Shown in pieces: positions 8,332-17,857 of a DNA stretch of 64,000 nucleotides. The translations under genes and the position numbers were made by a program. The notes beneath the pieces are model-generated. The model searched no databases and was not told the origin of the DNA. It was given only the letters and a program-made list of their open reading frames with translations. How positions within the stretch are numbered: position 1 is the stretch's first letter; each line of letters begins with the position of its first letter. The stretch comes from Sporomusa termitida (lineage in GTDB: Bacteria > Bacillota > Negativicutes > Sporomusales > Sporomusaceae). The stretch is from NCBI RefSeq assembly GCF_007641255.1, contig NZ_CP036259.1:2418001-2482000 (forward strand), given 5' to 3'.

Positions 8332-10140
8332 TCAGGAAACTTTTAGGGGGAAGGTGACACGTACAGCCGTCCCGGCACCTACCGTTGAGTCAATAGTTAA
8401 ATCAGCATTATGCTGCCCGGCAATACTGAGACAAACGGCCAACCCCAGTCCGGTGCCATTCCCTTTGGTGGTATAAAAGGGCTCCATGACCTTTTTCAGC
8501 CTGTCCGGCGGGATACCGCAGCCATTATCCTGGGTCTCAAGGCAGATGTATTCATTAATATGGGTTGTCCTGATAACAATCCGGCCAGCGGCAGCTATAC
8601 TCATAGCCTCTGCTGCGTTCCGGTACAGGTTCAGTACAAGCTGTTTAATTGCTTTCTTATGCAGCAGTAGATCAGGCAGCCCGGCCTCCAGCTCCAATTC
8701 GACCAGGATACCGTTTTTCACAGAATCGGCATAAAGGAGCGGTTGCAAAGAGGTTATGATTTCGTTTAGATTACACAGCTCTTTGGCCACTGTCCGGCTT
8801 CTGGCCAGAGAAAGAAAATCCTCAATTATGCTGTTCGCGCGGTCCAACTCACTTATCAGGATATCATAACGGTCCCTGTCACCTGATTTTTTTGACATAA
8901 ACTGTAGATAACCCCTAACGGTTGTCATCGGATTGCGAATTTCATGAGCAACACTGGCAGCCATTTCCCCCACTAAATTCAGCCGGTCCAGCTTTTCCAG
9001 TTCACCGCGCAGCGATTCCCGTTCCGTTATATCGCCATATACCCCCAGGGCACCTAACACGGCATTGGTTTCGGCATGATAGAAGCGGATTGCCGTTGCC
9101 AGCCATATTTTACCGGCAAAGCTTATTGTTTGCTGGACAATCGTTTCCCCTTTAAGGGCCCGGATTAATACAATATCCTCCTCATTAATCCCCTCTTTTT
9201 GCAGCATATGGATGGCCGATGTGCCAAGCATGGTTCCGTTTACGTGTAAATGCCTGTTCATGTTGGCATATTCCTGATTATGGGCAGTTATGATACCGTC
9301 ACTATCCACCACAACGACCGCAAACGGACTAGCATTGATGAGTAGCTTAAGCTTTTCTGATTCTCCTAAATATTTATTCCGCAGCCCGATCACCGTATCA
9401 AGTACCGGCAATAGTTGCGGAAACTCTGCCAGGGCTTTATGCCCGTCATCTTCCTCGGATATTTGCGCCACTAACTGCTTAATGGAAGAATTAAAACGGC
9501 GAAAGAAAAAAATAATAACGATCATCACCGCCAGCCAAATTCCAAGTGAAAACAAAATCCATTGCTGTATACTCTTTGTATATAATAAATGAATATCTTC
9601 AATTTTGGTATTGGCCCAGGTATGGCCGACTAGTTTCCCGTTTTGAACAATCGGATAGGTGGCCGCAAGAATTGGCTTTGGCCCCCAGTTGGCAGATCGC
9701 ATTTGCAGAAAAACATCCGGTTCACCATAGTTATATACTTTCAAACCAAGACTTTGATAGGCAGGTTCGGTGATAAAGTCCTCGCTGAAACCAGGGGCTA
9801 AGGCGATCCGCCTTACCAGATCACGCGACACAATACCAATACCATAATTCGGATACGCACTGGCGATGCTTTCCGTTATCGGCTGCAGATATTTATTTAA
9901 AACAAGTGCTTTCTGTTCATCAGATAATTGAACGGCATTCTCGCTGAGCAGAATATCGTCAAAATTCAAGGTAATTCTCCGCCCGATTAACGTCGCCAGG
10001 TTAACTAACTCTTCTTCCTTCTCCAGCATAATATACTTCTTTTCCTGCTCTGCTGTATAAAAACCAAAACTTAAAAGCGGCACTAATAGAATGATACTTA
10101 TGATTATACAAAATTTTTTTAATAAAATTCCCTCAAACAA
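8332..10140 (-). CDS. Membrane sensor histidine kinase with extracellular sensor and PAS domain
   Basis: A 602-aa kinase. Transmembrane segments at about 10-28 and 193-213 bracket a roughly 165-residue extracellular domain. A PAS domain spans about 262-375, followed by HisKA with SVAHEIRNPMTT (phospho-acceptor His399) and an HATPase domain with LYRNAAEAM, DNGCGIP, GNGTGLGLAV. No response regulator is adjacent, so it is an orphan of the Bacillus KinA-KinE/AtoS style, which often feed the sporulation phosphorelay; that link is only inferred. The TTG at 10140 has a GAGGTG site. It interrupts the holA-rpsT neighbourhood seen in Bacillus. Confidence 0.9.
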   Translation of the reverse strand: MFEGILLKKFCIIISIILLVPLLSFGFYTAEQEKKYIMLEKEEELVNLATLIGRRITLNFDDILLSENAVQLSDEQKALVLNKYLQPITESIASAYPNYGIGIVSRDLVRRIALAPGFSEDFITEPAYQSLGLKVYNYGEPDVFLQMRSANWGPKPILAATYPIVQNGKLVGHTWANTKIEDIHLLYTKSIQQWILFSLGIWLAVMIVIIFFFRRFNSSIKQLVAQISEEDDGHKALAEFPQLLPVLDTVIGLRNKYLGESEKLKLLINASPFAVVVVDSDGIITAHNQEYANMNRHLHVNGTMLGTSAIHMLQKEGINEEDIVLIRALKGETIVQQTISFAGKIWLATAIRFYHAETNAVLGALGVYGDITERESLRGELEKLDRLNLVGEMAASVAHEIRNPMTTVRGYLQFMSKKSGDRDRYDILISELDRANSIIEDFLSLARSRTVAKELCNLNEIITSLQPLLYADSVKNGILVELELEAGLPDLLLHKKAIKQLVLNLYRNAAEAMSIAAAGRIVIRTTHINEYICLETQDNGCGIPPDRLKKVMEPFYTTKGNGTGLGLAVCLSIAGQHNADLTIDSTVGAGTAVRVTFPLKVS

Positions 10141-10279
10141 CCAGGCACCTCATTTTCATAATTATCCATACATAAACTACGGATGTAACCGGCGAAGCAG
10201 GAGATTCTTGCAGTAAAGGACAGGGATTTGTATTGACGCTTCCCCTCTTTATAGTATATTATTTTTTTCGAATAAATCA

Positions 10280-10308
10280 TTGCATTTTTAAAACTATTAT
10301 CTTATAAT
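10280..10308 (+). promoter_or_regulatory. Sigma-A promoter of the XRE-cupin gene
   Basis: TTGCAT (10280-10285), 17-bp spacer, perfect TATAAT (10303-10308); AT-rich upstream region. About 68 bp before the ATG at 10376. Confidence 0.8.
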
Positions 10309-10375
10309 GTAAATTTTGGTATAATAGTAGTGCTTGTTTTTTCAGTACTGCTCACACCAGCTACAGGAGGTTGTT

Positions 10376-10951
10376 ATGTCGTTTGGAAAAAACGTAAAAC
10401 TTGCTCGAATTGAAAAAAAACTTTCATTGCAAGAATTAGCTAGTCTGTCTGGTGTGAGTGTATCCATGCTGTCAAAAATTGAACGGGGAGAAAAAACTCC
10501 TACCATCCGGGTTGCCGCGCAAATAGCCCAGGGATTGCGGCTGTCAATTAGCTATCTTCTTAACGATGACTTTCACGCCAGCGTATCTATTGTTAAAAAA
10601 AATCAGCGTAAAGTGCTCTATGACCCTGTATCCAAGATTGAAAGCTTAATTGTTTCCCCGGCTAATGATGTGAGTGCTCTGAAAATATTTCAGGTTTCAT
10701 TGCCTAAGTCCGCCTCCACCGGAACATTACCGCCGCTGAATGCGGGGGGGAGAATATATCTGATTGTCGCCAAAGGCAAAATTACTGTCCTGCTGGACTC
10801 CGGTATTTACGACTTGGCTGAGGGTGACTGCATCCTGTTTGATGCCAATGTAACCCATGAAATATTAAATTCAGGCGATGATGAAGCTCAATATTTTTCA
10901 ATTAACGACCGCTACGGCTTAAAGCTTATACCGCCGGCAGAGTTTGAATAA
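10376..10951 (+). CDS. XRE-family regulator with C-terminal cupin domain
   Basis: A 191-aa transcription regulator. Residues about 5-60 form a helix-turn-helix (LSLQELASLSGVSVSMLSKIE), followed from about 105 to 185 by a cupin fold (GRIYLIVAKGKITVLLD, ANVTHEILNSGD) likely to bind a small ligand. The upstream ATG frame at 10334 is ignored because ACAGGAGGTTGTT directly precedes the ATG at 10376. This architecture is shared by SinR-like, PuuR-like and many amino-acid/polyamine regulators; the target cannot be named from context. Divergent from the kinase, convergent with holA. Confidence 0.88.
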   Translation: MSFGKNVKLARIEKKLSLQELASLSGVSVSMLSKIERGEKTPTIRVAAQIAQGLRLSISYLLNDDFHASVSIVKKNQRKVLYDPVSKIESLIVSPANDVSALKIFQVSLPKSASTGTLPPLNAGGRIYLIVAKGKITVLLDSGIYDLAEGDCILFDANVTHEILNSGDDEAQYFSINDRYGLKLIPPAEFE

Positions 10952-11025
10952 AAAACGATAATTATACTATAGTATAATTATTCTACCAACATTGAATTAA
11001 TCCTTTAGGGCTTAAAGATTTTTTT

Positions 11026-11063
11026 AAAAAAGCCGCTAACCAGTTTTGGTTAGCGGCTTTTTT
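11026..11063. terminator. Bidirectional terminator, XRE-cupin / holA
   Basis: AAAAAAGCCGCTAACC pairs with GGTTAGCGGCTTTTTT around a short AGTTTT loop, flanked by A- and T-runs on both sides; serves both convergent units. Confidence 0.92.
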
Positions 11064-11112
11064 AAAACCTACATAACATTCTTACAATGTATTTATACAC
11101 TTCTTTTGTATA

Positions 11113-12159
11113 TCATTGCAACTCGCACAATTCAATGATTATTCTTTCCAGCACTACCGGTCCGGTCCGGCCTGATTTTAAATCCCGGTCAGCAGCAGCC
11201 AAATTCAGCATGGCTGTTTTTAGTTTACTAATAGTAAAAGACCGACTTTGGTTAGCCAGTTTTTCACCAATAAAACCCGGCACTTTTAGCGACTCAGCGA
11301 TCTCACGGCCGGCATACCCGTTATTCAACAAGTCTTTAACCTGCCATAACTGCCTGATTTGCCGGACCAAAAGAGCCAGTATCCGGACCGGGTGTTCACC
11401 TGCTGCAAGCTGTTCACGCAGCAGGGCAATGGCCTGCAGGGTTTGCCGCTGGCTCAACGCTTCAATCATTGCGAAGATGGATACTTCCGGAACTGCTGAT
11501 AAAATTTCCCGTAAATCCTGCCGGGTAACCGGCGTCCGTCCGGCCGTGTACAAGGTGATTTTTTCCAATTCATTATTGATAAAGTCCAGTGAGATTTGCG
11601 GCATCAGGCTAACTGCCGCCAGTAAATGCTCCTGAGCATCAGGTGTCATTGTTACCTGGAGCTCACCCAGCCGTTCATTCAGCCAGCCCCGCAAATCCCG
11701 GCCCTTAATGGGCGCCACTTCCAAAACCACACCATTCTTCTCCAGGGCTTTATAGAGTTTACGCCGCTTATCAGCCCTGTCGGCAGTAATAAATAATAGA
11801 TAGCTGTAGTCCGGCATATTGTTAAATACAGATAACAGCCGTTCCGTGGCGGCGTCAGCCTTTTCCTGCCCATCATCACTGCTGTTTTTACGGCCGGCAC
11901 TAAATAAAGCAGTATTACGGACAATGATGAGATTTTTAGCCCCCATAAAGGGTATTGTCTCAATCGTATTGACCAGTTCTGCCGCCGGTGGATCAGACTC
12001 AAACACGATAAGGTTCATATCCCGGTCTTCGGGCGCCACAACACGGTTGATTAATGCTTGTTCCACCTGCCGCGCATAGTAGGTTTCCTCGCCGTAGATA
12101 AGGTAAACAGGCGCAATTTTATTTTGCTTTATGGCTGTAAGTACTGCTTTGTAATCCAT
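11113..12159 (-). CDS. holA: DNA polymerase III delta subunit
   Basis: Clamp-loader subunit that opens the beta clamp. The 348-aa product has the family start with PVYLIYGEETYYARQVEQAL, the middle IVRNTALFS region, and the C-terminal helical domain (LREQLAAGEHPVRILALLVRQIRQLW). Corresponds to Bacillus YqeN. It is the third gene of comEA-comEC-holA, 19 bp after comEC, a common Bacillota arrangement. Confidence 0.93.
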   Translation of the reverse strand: MDYKAVLTAIKQNKIAPVYLIYGEETYYARQVEQALINRVVAPEDRDMNLIVFESDPPAAELVNTIETIPFMGAKNLIIVRNTALFSAGRKNSSDDGQEKADAATERLLSVFNNMPDYSYLLFITADRADKRRKLYKALEKNGVVLEVAPIKGRDLRGWLNERLGELQVTMTPDAQEHLLAAVSLMPQISLDFINNELEKITLYTAGRTPVTRQDLREILSAVPEVSIFAMIEALSQRQTLQAIALLREQLAAGEHPVRILALLVRQIRQLWQVKDLLNNGYAGREIAESLKVPGFIGEKLANQSRSFTISKLKTAMLNLAAADRDLKSGRTGPVVLERIIIELCELQ

Positions 12160-12178
12160 ATTTCACCATTCTTACTTA

Positions 12179-14566
12179 TTATTTTACGAATGTATCAACT
12201 TTAATATTTTTACCATCTGATTGAAAGACTATGGCGCCCTGCTTATCGGTCCGGTATATTAATGATTTTATTGCCTGTAGACGTTGCAGTGTCTCCGGGT
12301 GCGGATGACCAAACCGGTTGCCGTAACCAACAGAAATAACGGCATATTCAGGAGCTGCTGCCTGAAGAAACGGCTCAGTACTGGATGTTTTAGAGCCATG
12401 GTGACCTACCTTCAGCACCGTACAGGGCAAAACTCCCTGCTTCAGCAAGGCGGCCTCGCCCCGGGCTTCCAGATCACCGGTAATTAGAAATGTATGCTGG
12501 CCATAGGTGATTCTAATTACGCTGGATACTTCATTGCCGGCGGCCGGCTGGTGTCTGAGCGCCCCATCACCAACCGCCTGCTCAATGCGGAAGGCTACCC
12601 CATCAAGCTGGAAACTCTGACCAGCATAAGCAGGAATCACCGTAATTACAGGTTTGGTGTGCAGCAGAGCCTGTACCGCCGGCGAAAATTCTTCCCGCGC
12701 CAGCAGGACATGATTAATTTTTATTGCCCCGGCCACGCCGGCTGCTCCCCCGGCGTGATCCTGGTGCCCGTGTGTCAGGATTAAATAATCGACTGCCGTT
12801 ACGCCATAATGCTTAAGATAAGGGGCAACGACCCGCTCCCCGACATCAAAACCAGAACTGCCGAAACTCCCGCCGGCATCTACCAGTACCGCCTTGCCGT
12901 GCGGTGTAACCACTAAGGCGGCATCCCCCTGCCCGACATCAATAAAGTGTACAGCCAACGGCCTTGGATACCAGCTATACGCCGCCAATACCCCGGCCGC
13001 CAGGATGACAGCCAGCAGCCCCAGCCGCGGATACTGCCGGCAAAGCTGCCCTGGTCCGGGGCCATGAAACGGCCGCCAGCCATACATCCAGGCTAACAGC
13101 AAATAGTAACAGGCACTGCCGGTCAGTCCCACAGAGGGTATGTAAACAGAACTAAACGGCAAGGCTGCCAGCAGAGCGGTAATCATCATAACACAGCCTA
13201 TCAACAGGCTGCTGACAACAAACACGATATTGCCAAATCCGGGAGCAACCATAAAAATCATAACCCCGGCCAGTCCCAGGATAATGACTAATTCAATAAT
13301 GGGCAGGACAACAATATTGGCAACGACAGATATTGGCGGGAAACTGTTAAAATGCCAGGCAATCAGCGGCAGCACGCCTAACTGGGCACTCACAGTCACG
13401 GCGAACGGCCCGGCAAGCCACGCCGGCAACCGGGCTACACTGTCCAGTGTCCGCTGATATAAAAATACCAGGCCGGCGGTGGCGCCAAACGACAATTGAA
13501 AACTAATATCATACAACAGGAGCGGCTGATAGGCAAGCATTCCCAGGGCCGTAACCGCCAGCGCGGCCGGGGCATGGTTTTCCCGGCCGGCGGCCACGGC
13601 GGTCAGGCTGATTAACCCCATCACAGCCGCGCGTATTACCGGCGGTGTAAGCCCGCTTAGGCAGGCATACACCATGACGCCCAAAGCAGCTAACGCGGCC
13701 GTCGTCAATGAACCTAGCCGCAGCCAGCTGCCCAGCCATCTTAACAGACCGGCCACAAGTGCCATATGGGCGCCGGAAACCGATAAGATGTGGATCAACC
13801 CGGTTGTGGCAAAATCATGAATCACATTTTTATTTATCCCTTGATAACCGCCAAATAACAGGGCTGTTAAAACAGCCGCATCATTTACCGGCATTACCTT
13901 TAGTAATGATTTAGCAATTCCCTGCTGCCAGTCAGCAAGTATTTCACGCCAGGAAAACGTATTACCGGCCATGATAATCTTAATAGTTTGACCTTGTGTC
14001 GACATACGGGCCGTGATATTCTGCCGTTTAAGGGCGGCTGTCATATCAATCTGGCCGGGATTATTATAGCCGTGCAATGCCAGAATCCTGCCATTTACCT
14101 GGATGGTGTCACCATAGGCTGCCGGTTTAAGCCTCCGGTCCGGATAACGGGCAGTGACCGAAATCTTACCGCTAGCCTGTATAAACGCTCCGGCCGGTGC
14201 CGGTTTTATTTTTTGCACACTGACTATATATTTTACCTGCCGGCTGTCCGGTTCAGTTTCTGTTACCACCGGCACCGCAGCAATAACGCCGGCAAGAACA
14301 GCGGTCTGGCCCGTATAATAACCGATATCGTCGGCCCGTATAAGCCTGTCCTGGGTATAGTGAAGCATGCCGGCAATAAAAAACAGGCCTAGCAGCGGCC
14401 AAAATGCCTGCCTGCTTTTAGCAGCAACACGCCCCGCACTGACCAGCAGCAGCAAGACCGCCAGCCCGGTAAGAACCGGCAGCTTCCAGCTGTATAGGCC
14501 GGCCTGCCAGATGCCTGCGGCAAAGGCAGCGCTGATAAACACAAGAATATTGTGATGCCAGTCCAT
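12179..14566 (-). CDS. comEC: ComEC/Rec2 DNA uptake channel protein
   Basis: Membrane channel for transport of single-stranded DNA during transformation. The 795-aa protein has N-terminal membrane segments, an OB-like external domain, the multi-helix Competence domain (about 230-500, with HILSVSGAHMALV) and a C-terminal metallo-beta-lactamase-like domain with HGHQDHAGG near residue 600. It is full length, with no frameshift seen. Two bases separate it from comEA upstream; holA follows. Competence may be functional, but many anaerobes keep com genes without known transformability. Confidence 0.95.
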   Translation of the reverse strand: MDWHHNILVFISAAFAAGIWQAGLYSWKLPVLTGLAVLLLLVSAGRVAAKSRQAFWPLLGLFFIAGMLHYTQDRLIRADDIGYYTGQTAVLAGVIAAVPVVTETEPDSRQVKYIVSVQKIKPAPAGAFIQASGKISVTARYPDRRLKPAAYGDTIQVNGRILALHGYNNPGQIDMTAALKRQNITARMSTQGQTIKIIMAGNTFSWREILADWQQGIAKSLLKVMPVNDAAVLTALLFGGYQGINKNVIHDFATTGLIHILSVSGAHMALVAGLLRWLGSWLRLGSLTTAALAALGVMVYACLSGLTPPVIRAAVMGLISLTAVAAGRENHAPAALAVTALGMLAYQPLLLYDISFQLSFGATAGLVFLYQRTLDSVARLPAWLAGPFAVTVSAQLGVLPLIAWHFNSFPPISVVANIVVLPIIELVIILGLAGVMIFMVAPGFGNIVFVVSSLLIGCVMMITALLAALPFSSVYIPSVGLTGSACYYLLLAWMYGWRPFHGPGPGQLCRQYPRLGLLAVILAAGVLAAYSWYPRPLAVHFIDVGQGDAALVVTPHGKAVLVDAGGSFGSSGFDVGERVVAPYLKHYGVTAVDYLILTHGHQDHAGGAAGVAGAIKINHVLLAREEFSPAVQALLHTKPVITVIPAYAGQSFQLDGVAFRIEQAVGDGALRHQPAAGNEVSSVIRITYGQHTFLITGDLEARGEAALLKQGVLPCTVLKVGHHGSKTSSTEPFLQAAAPEYAVISVGYGNRFGHPHPETLQRLQAIKSLIYRTDKQGAIVFQSDGKNIKVDTFVK

Positions 14567-14568
14567 AA

Positions 14569-15141
14569 TTATAATACAATTTTATCTTTAAACTGATTAT
14601 ATTTAGAGTCACCAATACCTGGTACATTCTTGATATCGGCAAGGTCTTGAAACGGCCCGTTGGCTGTACGGTAGTCAATAATACGGTCCGCTAAGGCCGG
14701 TCCGATCCCAGGCAGCTTATCCAACTCTGCTGGGGAAGCAGTATTTATATTTACCCGGTCACCAGACCCGGCGGCACTGACGCCCGGCGGCACTGACGGT
14801 GTTCCGGTTACGGCAACGACACGATAGGGAACATTGACTTGCATTTCATCTTTCAGCTGGAGCGCCAGATTAATTTTGACAACATCTGCTCCCGGGGCAA
14901 ACCCCCCGGCCATGGTAACAGCATCAATCACCCTGCTGCCGTAAGACAATTTATATACACCGGGCTTAACAACCCCGCCACAGACATAAACGACAACATC
15001 ACTGCCTGTTCCCTGATCGGCAGCTGTATTTGCCGTTGTCTGCTCATCACTGTCTTTTTGCCAAAAACCGTGGAAGCTATAGGCCAGTATCCCGCATGCC
15101 AGCCCAATAATAAGCAGCAGCTTTTTCTGCAGAATTCCCAT
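14569..15141 (-). CDS. comEA: ComEA DNA receptor
   Basis: Membrane-anchored double-stranded DNA receptor for transformation. In 190 aa: one N-terminal anchor (about 7-23), a SLBB-type domain (about 48-110, VYVCGGVVKPGVYKL) and a C-terminal pair of helix-hairpin-helix motifs (VNINTASPAELDKLPGIGP and DIKNVPGIGDSKY). ATG at 15141. First gene of comEA-comEC-holA; divergent from the biotin operon. Confidence 0.95.
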   Translation of the reverse strand: MGILQKKLLLIIGLACGILAYSFHGFWQKDSDEQTTANTAADQGTGSDVVVYVCGGVVKPGVYKLSYGSRVIDAVTMAGGFAPGADVVKINLALQLKDEMQVNVPYRVVAVTGTPSVPPGVSAAGSGDRVNINTASPAELDKLPGIGPALADRIIDYRTANGPFQDLADIKNVPGIGDSKYNQFKDKIVL

Positions 15142-15241
15142 ATACCCTACCCCGCACTTTATGTTTTGAGATATATTTCAACAGATAAGAATAATTTCCT
15201 GCAATACTTTCAATTTTTTGCCAGCAAACAGGCGTCGTTTT

Positions 15242-15273
15242 TTGTTAACCCTCTTTTAATTATAGGTTTACAA
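15242..15273 (+). promoter_or_regulatory. BirA operator (biotin repressor box)
   Basis: TTGTTAACC (15242-15250), 14-bp spacer, GGTTTACAA (15265-15273), matching the BirA consensus of two inverted half-sites. It lies 82 bp before the first biotin synthase paralogue, so both downstream genes are predicted to be repressed by biotinyl-BirA. birA itself is not in the window. Confidence 0.9.
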
Positions 15274-15355
15274 TAGGTCGCCAAGGGTGTAATATATTTA
15301 TTAAAATAATTAACCCCGTCTTCAACTCAGTTAACAATACGAAGGAGAACAAGCA

Positions 15356-16345
15356 ATGGCTGCCAACTACATTGTTACGCTCGGGGAAATGGTCCTGGGA
15401 GGCTACACAATTACGGCGGCAGAGGCCCTGGCCCTGGCCGCTGCCGCCGAAGAGGACATTCTGCTGCTGGGCGCTTACGCCCATAAGATCCGCGCTAAAT
15501 TTGCCGGCCCGGCTGTTGAAATGTGCGGCATAATCAATGCCCGTTCCGGCCTGTGTACGGAAGACTGCAAATTTTGCGCCCAGTCCGTTTACCATCAAAC
15601 AAGCTGTACCATATTTCCCCTTATCTCACACAATACAGCGTTAGAGAAAATCAACCGGCTGCGCCAAGACGGCATCCGGCGGGCCAGTCTTGTTACCAGC
15701 GGCAAAGGCATGGAAACCGACCCGGACTTCGACAGGATTGTCGCCCTCATCCAATATATCAGCCAGCAATCAGACACCGGTATCTGTGCAAATTTAGGCA
15801 CTGTCAGTCAGGAGCAGGCGCTCCTGTTAATGCGGGCAGGGGTTAAACGCTATGCGCATAACCTGGAAACCAGTGAACGCTTTTACCCGGGAGTGTGCAC
15901 CACGCATCCCTACCGGGAACGCTTTGACACCCTGCTAGCCGCCAAAAACGCCGGTCTTGAGCTTTGTTCCGGCGGCATTATCGGGCTTGGCGAAACCTGG
16001 GAGGACCGGATTGATCTGGCTTTAACCCTCCGGGAGCTGGATGTGGCCTCGGTGCCAATTAACATTCTGAACCCGATAGCAGGCACTGCGTTTGCAGCCC
16101 AGCCCCCCTTATCGCCCCTTGAAATTCTGAAAACGTTTGCCATCTTTCGTTTTATTTTACCCGCCAAGGTAATTCGTCCGGCCGGCGGCCGGGAAATAAA
16201 CCTGCGAGATATGCAGGGGGCTGTGATGCTTACCGGCGCCAACGGACTGATTGCCGGCAATTATCTGACCTTTAGCGGCCGCGATACCGCTAAAGATTTT
16301 ACAATGGTCTATGATGCGGGGTTAAGACCCCATTTAGGAGATTGA
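15356..16345 (+). CDS. Biotin synthase paralogue 1 (Cys-to-Ser at a cluster ligand)
   Basis: Radical SAM enzyme of the BioB family, 329 aa. The 4Fe-4S motif is CTEDCKFC (Cys67, 71, 74). BioB landmarks YAHNLETS, ELCSGGIIGLGETW (Cys204), Cys144 and IRPAGGRE (Arg274) align with Escherichia coli Cys188, Cys128 and Arg260. The position of Escherichia coli Cys97 is Ser111 (RRASLVTSG), whereas paralogue 2 keeps Cys111 in the same frame. Both paralogues also have an extra Cys84. It follows a BirA box and is 13 bp from paralogue 2, so it belongs to the biotin regulon; whether it makes biotin alone is open. Confidence 0.9.
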   Translation: MAANYIVTLGEMVLGGYTITAAEALALAAAAEEDILLLGAYAHKIRAKFAGPAVEMCGIINARSGLCTEDCKFCAQSVYHQTSCTIFPLISHNTALEKINRLRQDGIRRASLVTSGKGMETDPDFDRIVALIQYISQQSDTGICANLGTVSQEQALLLMRAGVKRYAHNLETSERFYPGVCTTHPYRERFDTLLAAKNAGLELCSGGIIGLGETWEDRIDLALTLRELDVASVPINILNPIAGTAFAAQPPLSPLEILKTFAIFRFILPAKVIRPAGGREINLRDMQGAVMLTGANGLIAGNYLTFSGRDTAKDFTMVYDAGLRPHLGD

Positions 16346-16358
16346 CAGGAGGCAAACT

Positions 16359-17345
16359 ATGAGTTATAAATTAATTTTTGAACTGGGAGCAAAGGTTTTG
16401 CAACAAGAGCCCCTCACCTTTGAAGAAGCAATCAGACTGACTACAATTGATGAAGCCGATATTCCGATCCTGCTGGGAATTGCCAATAAGGTCCGGATCA
16501 CGTTTACCGGCAATCAGGTAGATACCTGCGAAATTATTAATGCCCGCTCCGGTTCCTGCTCTGAAGACTGTAAATTTTGTGCCCAGTCGGCGCATCACGA
16601 CGTCCAGTGTGCAGTGTATCCATTAATGGGCCAGGAACAACTCCTGCAAGCGGCCAAAAAAGCCGAAGCCCATGGTGCATACCGTTTTTGCATTGTAACT
16701 GCCGGCTGCGGCATGAAAAACGATCCTGATTTTGATCAGATTACGGCAGCCATCCAAAAAATTGGCCGGGAAACAGGCCTGGAACGCTGTTGTTCCCTGG
16801 GAATACTCACTCCCGATCATGTGAAAGGGTTAAAAGCAGCAGGTATTACCCGCTACCATCACAACCTCGAAACAAGCAAAAGCTTTTTTCCGCAAATCTG
16901 TACTACCCATACCTACGAGGAACGGGTTGAAACCATTAAAAATGTCAAAGCCGCAGGCCTTGAGGTCTGTTCCGGCGGGATTATCGGTCTGGGCGAAACC
17001 TGGGAGCAAAGAGTGGAACTCGCCTTTGCCTTAAGAGATCTCGATGTGGACTCGATACCTGTTAATGTCCTGAATCCGGTCCTGGGAACGGCGCTGGCCA
17101 ACCAGAAGCCGCTGCCGCCGCTGGAGGTGCTGCAGTCCTTTGCCATCTTCCGGCTGATATTGCCTAATAAGATTATCCGCTATGCCGGCGGACGCGAACA
17201 AGCCCTGGGTGAGCTTGTGCCGCTCGGCTTCCTTTCCGGCATCAACGGCATGCTGATCGGCAACTATCTCACCACAACCGGCCGGGGGGCAGCCGCCGAT
17301 CTCGAAACGGTAAGGCGGTTAGGGCTCATTCCAATTGCCCAGTAG
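16359..17345 (+). CDS. bioB: Biotin synthase
   Basis: Converts dethiobiotin to biotin by radical SAM sulfur insertion. In 328 aa: CSEDCKFC (Cys67, 71, 74) for the 4Fe-4S cluster, and all four usual ligands of the sulfur-donor cluster, namely Cys111 (YRFCIVTAG), Cys144, Cys204 (EVCSGGIIGLGETW) and the Arg of IIRYAGGRE. RBS GGAGG and ATG at 16359. Tandem duplicate of the preceding gene and under the same BirA box. No bioA, bioD or bioF is nearby, so dethiobiotin must be made elsewhere or imported. Confidence 0.92.
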   Translation: MSYKLIFELGAKVLQQEPLTFEEAIRLTTIDEADIPILLGIANKVRITFTGNQVDTCEIINARSGSCSEDCKFCAQSAHHDVQCAVYPLMGQEQLLQAAKKAEAHGAYRFCIVTAGCGMKNDPDFDQITAAIQKIGRETGLERCCSLGILTPDHVKGLKAAGITRYHHNLETSKSFFPQICTTHTYEERVETIKNVKAAGLEVCSGGIIGLGETWEQRVELAFALRDLDVDSIPVNVLNPVLGTALANQKPLPPLEVLQSFAIFRLILPNKIIRYAGGREQALGELVPLGFLSGINGMLIGNYLTTTGRGAAADLETVRRLGLIPIAQ

Positions 17346-17360
17346 AGGAATAAAGCATAT

Positions 17361-17395
17361 AAGACGAGAGCATCCGTAATCGGTGCTCTCGTCTT
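17361..17395. terminator. Bidirectional terminator after the bioB pair
   Basis: AAGACGAGAGCA (17361-17372) pairs with TGCTCTCGTCTT (17384-17395). Lies between convergent bioB and the lipoprotein gene. Confidence 0.85.
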
Positions 17396-17398
17396 ATA

Positions 17399-17857
17399 TT
17401 AAATACCGCTTAACAGTTGAGCCAGGACTTTATATTTTGCATCACGAAAGGCCTGATCATAATCAACAATATACCATTCACCGTCAATTCTTTCCAAACC
17501 GACCGGTTTAATGACAATCCCCATCGAATTCTGTTCCGGCTGCAAAGTAGCAAGTGTGGCCGCATAATTCCCCTGTTGGGCTACTTTTGTTACTGAGAGT
17601 AAATTGGCATTCTTAATAGAAGAACGGCTTTGTCCGGTAACATATTTTAACACGGTCTTCGTATCGCTGGCAGATGACGGTGATACATACAGTGCGGCCT
17701 CTTTCATACGATCATTTTGGGCTGCAGTAAAAAATGTTTGCACTACCGCTTCCGGTGACAGACCTGACTCACGTGTAAGATCAGAGCCCCCGCCACACCC
17801 TGCTGTTACCAGCAAGACCAGGCTTAGCAGCGCAACTAAGATAAACTTGTTTCTCAT
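17399..17857 (-). CDS. Small lipoprotein, NTF2-like (DUF4878 type)
   Basis: A 152-aa exported lipoprotein with a lipobox VTAGC (Cys21). The mature part has a segment SPEAVVQTFFTAAQNDRMKEAALYVS followed by a beta-rich region ending in ERIDGEWYIVDYD, the pattern of NTF2-like DUF4878 lipoproteins. No enzymatic residues are recognisable. Monocistronic, convergent with bioB. Function unknown. Confidence 0.75.
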   Translation of the reverse strand: MRNKFILVALLSLVLLVTAGCGGGSDLTRESGLSPEAVVQTFFTAAQNDRMKEAALYVSPSSASDTKTVLKYVTGQSRSSIKNANLLSVTKVAQQGNYAATLATLQPEQNSMGIVIKPVGLERIDGEWYIVDYDQAFRDAKYKVLAQLLSGI

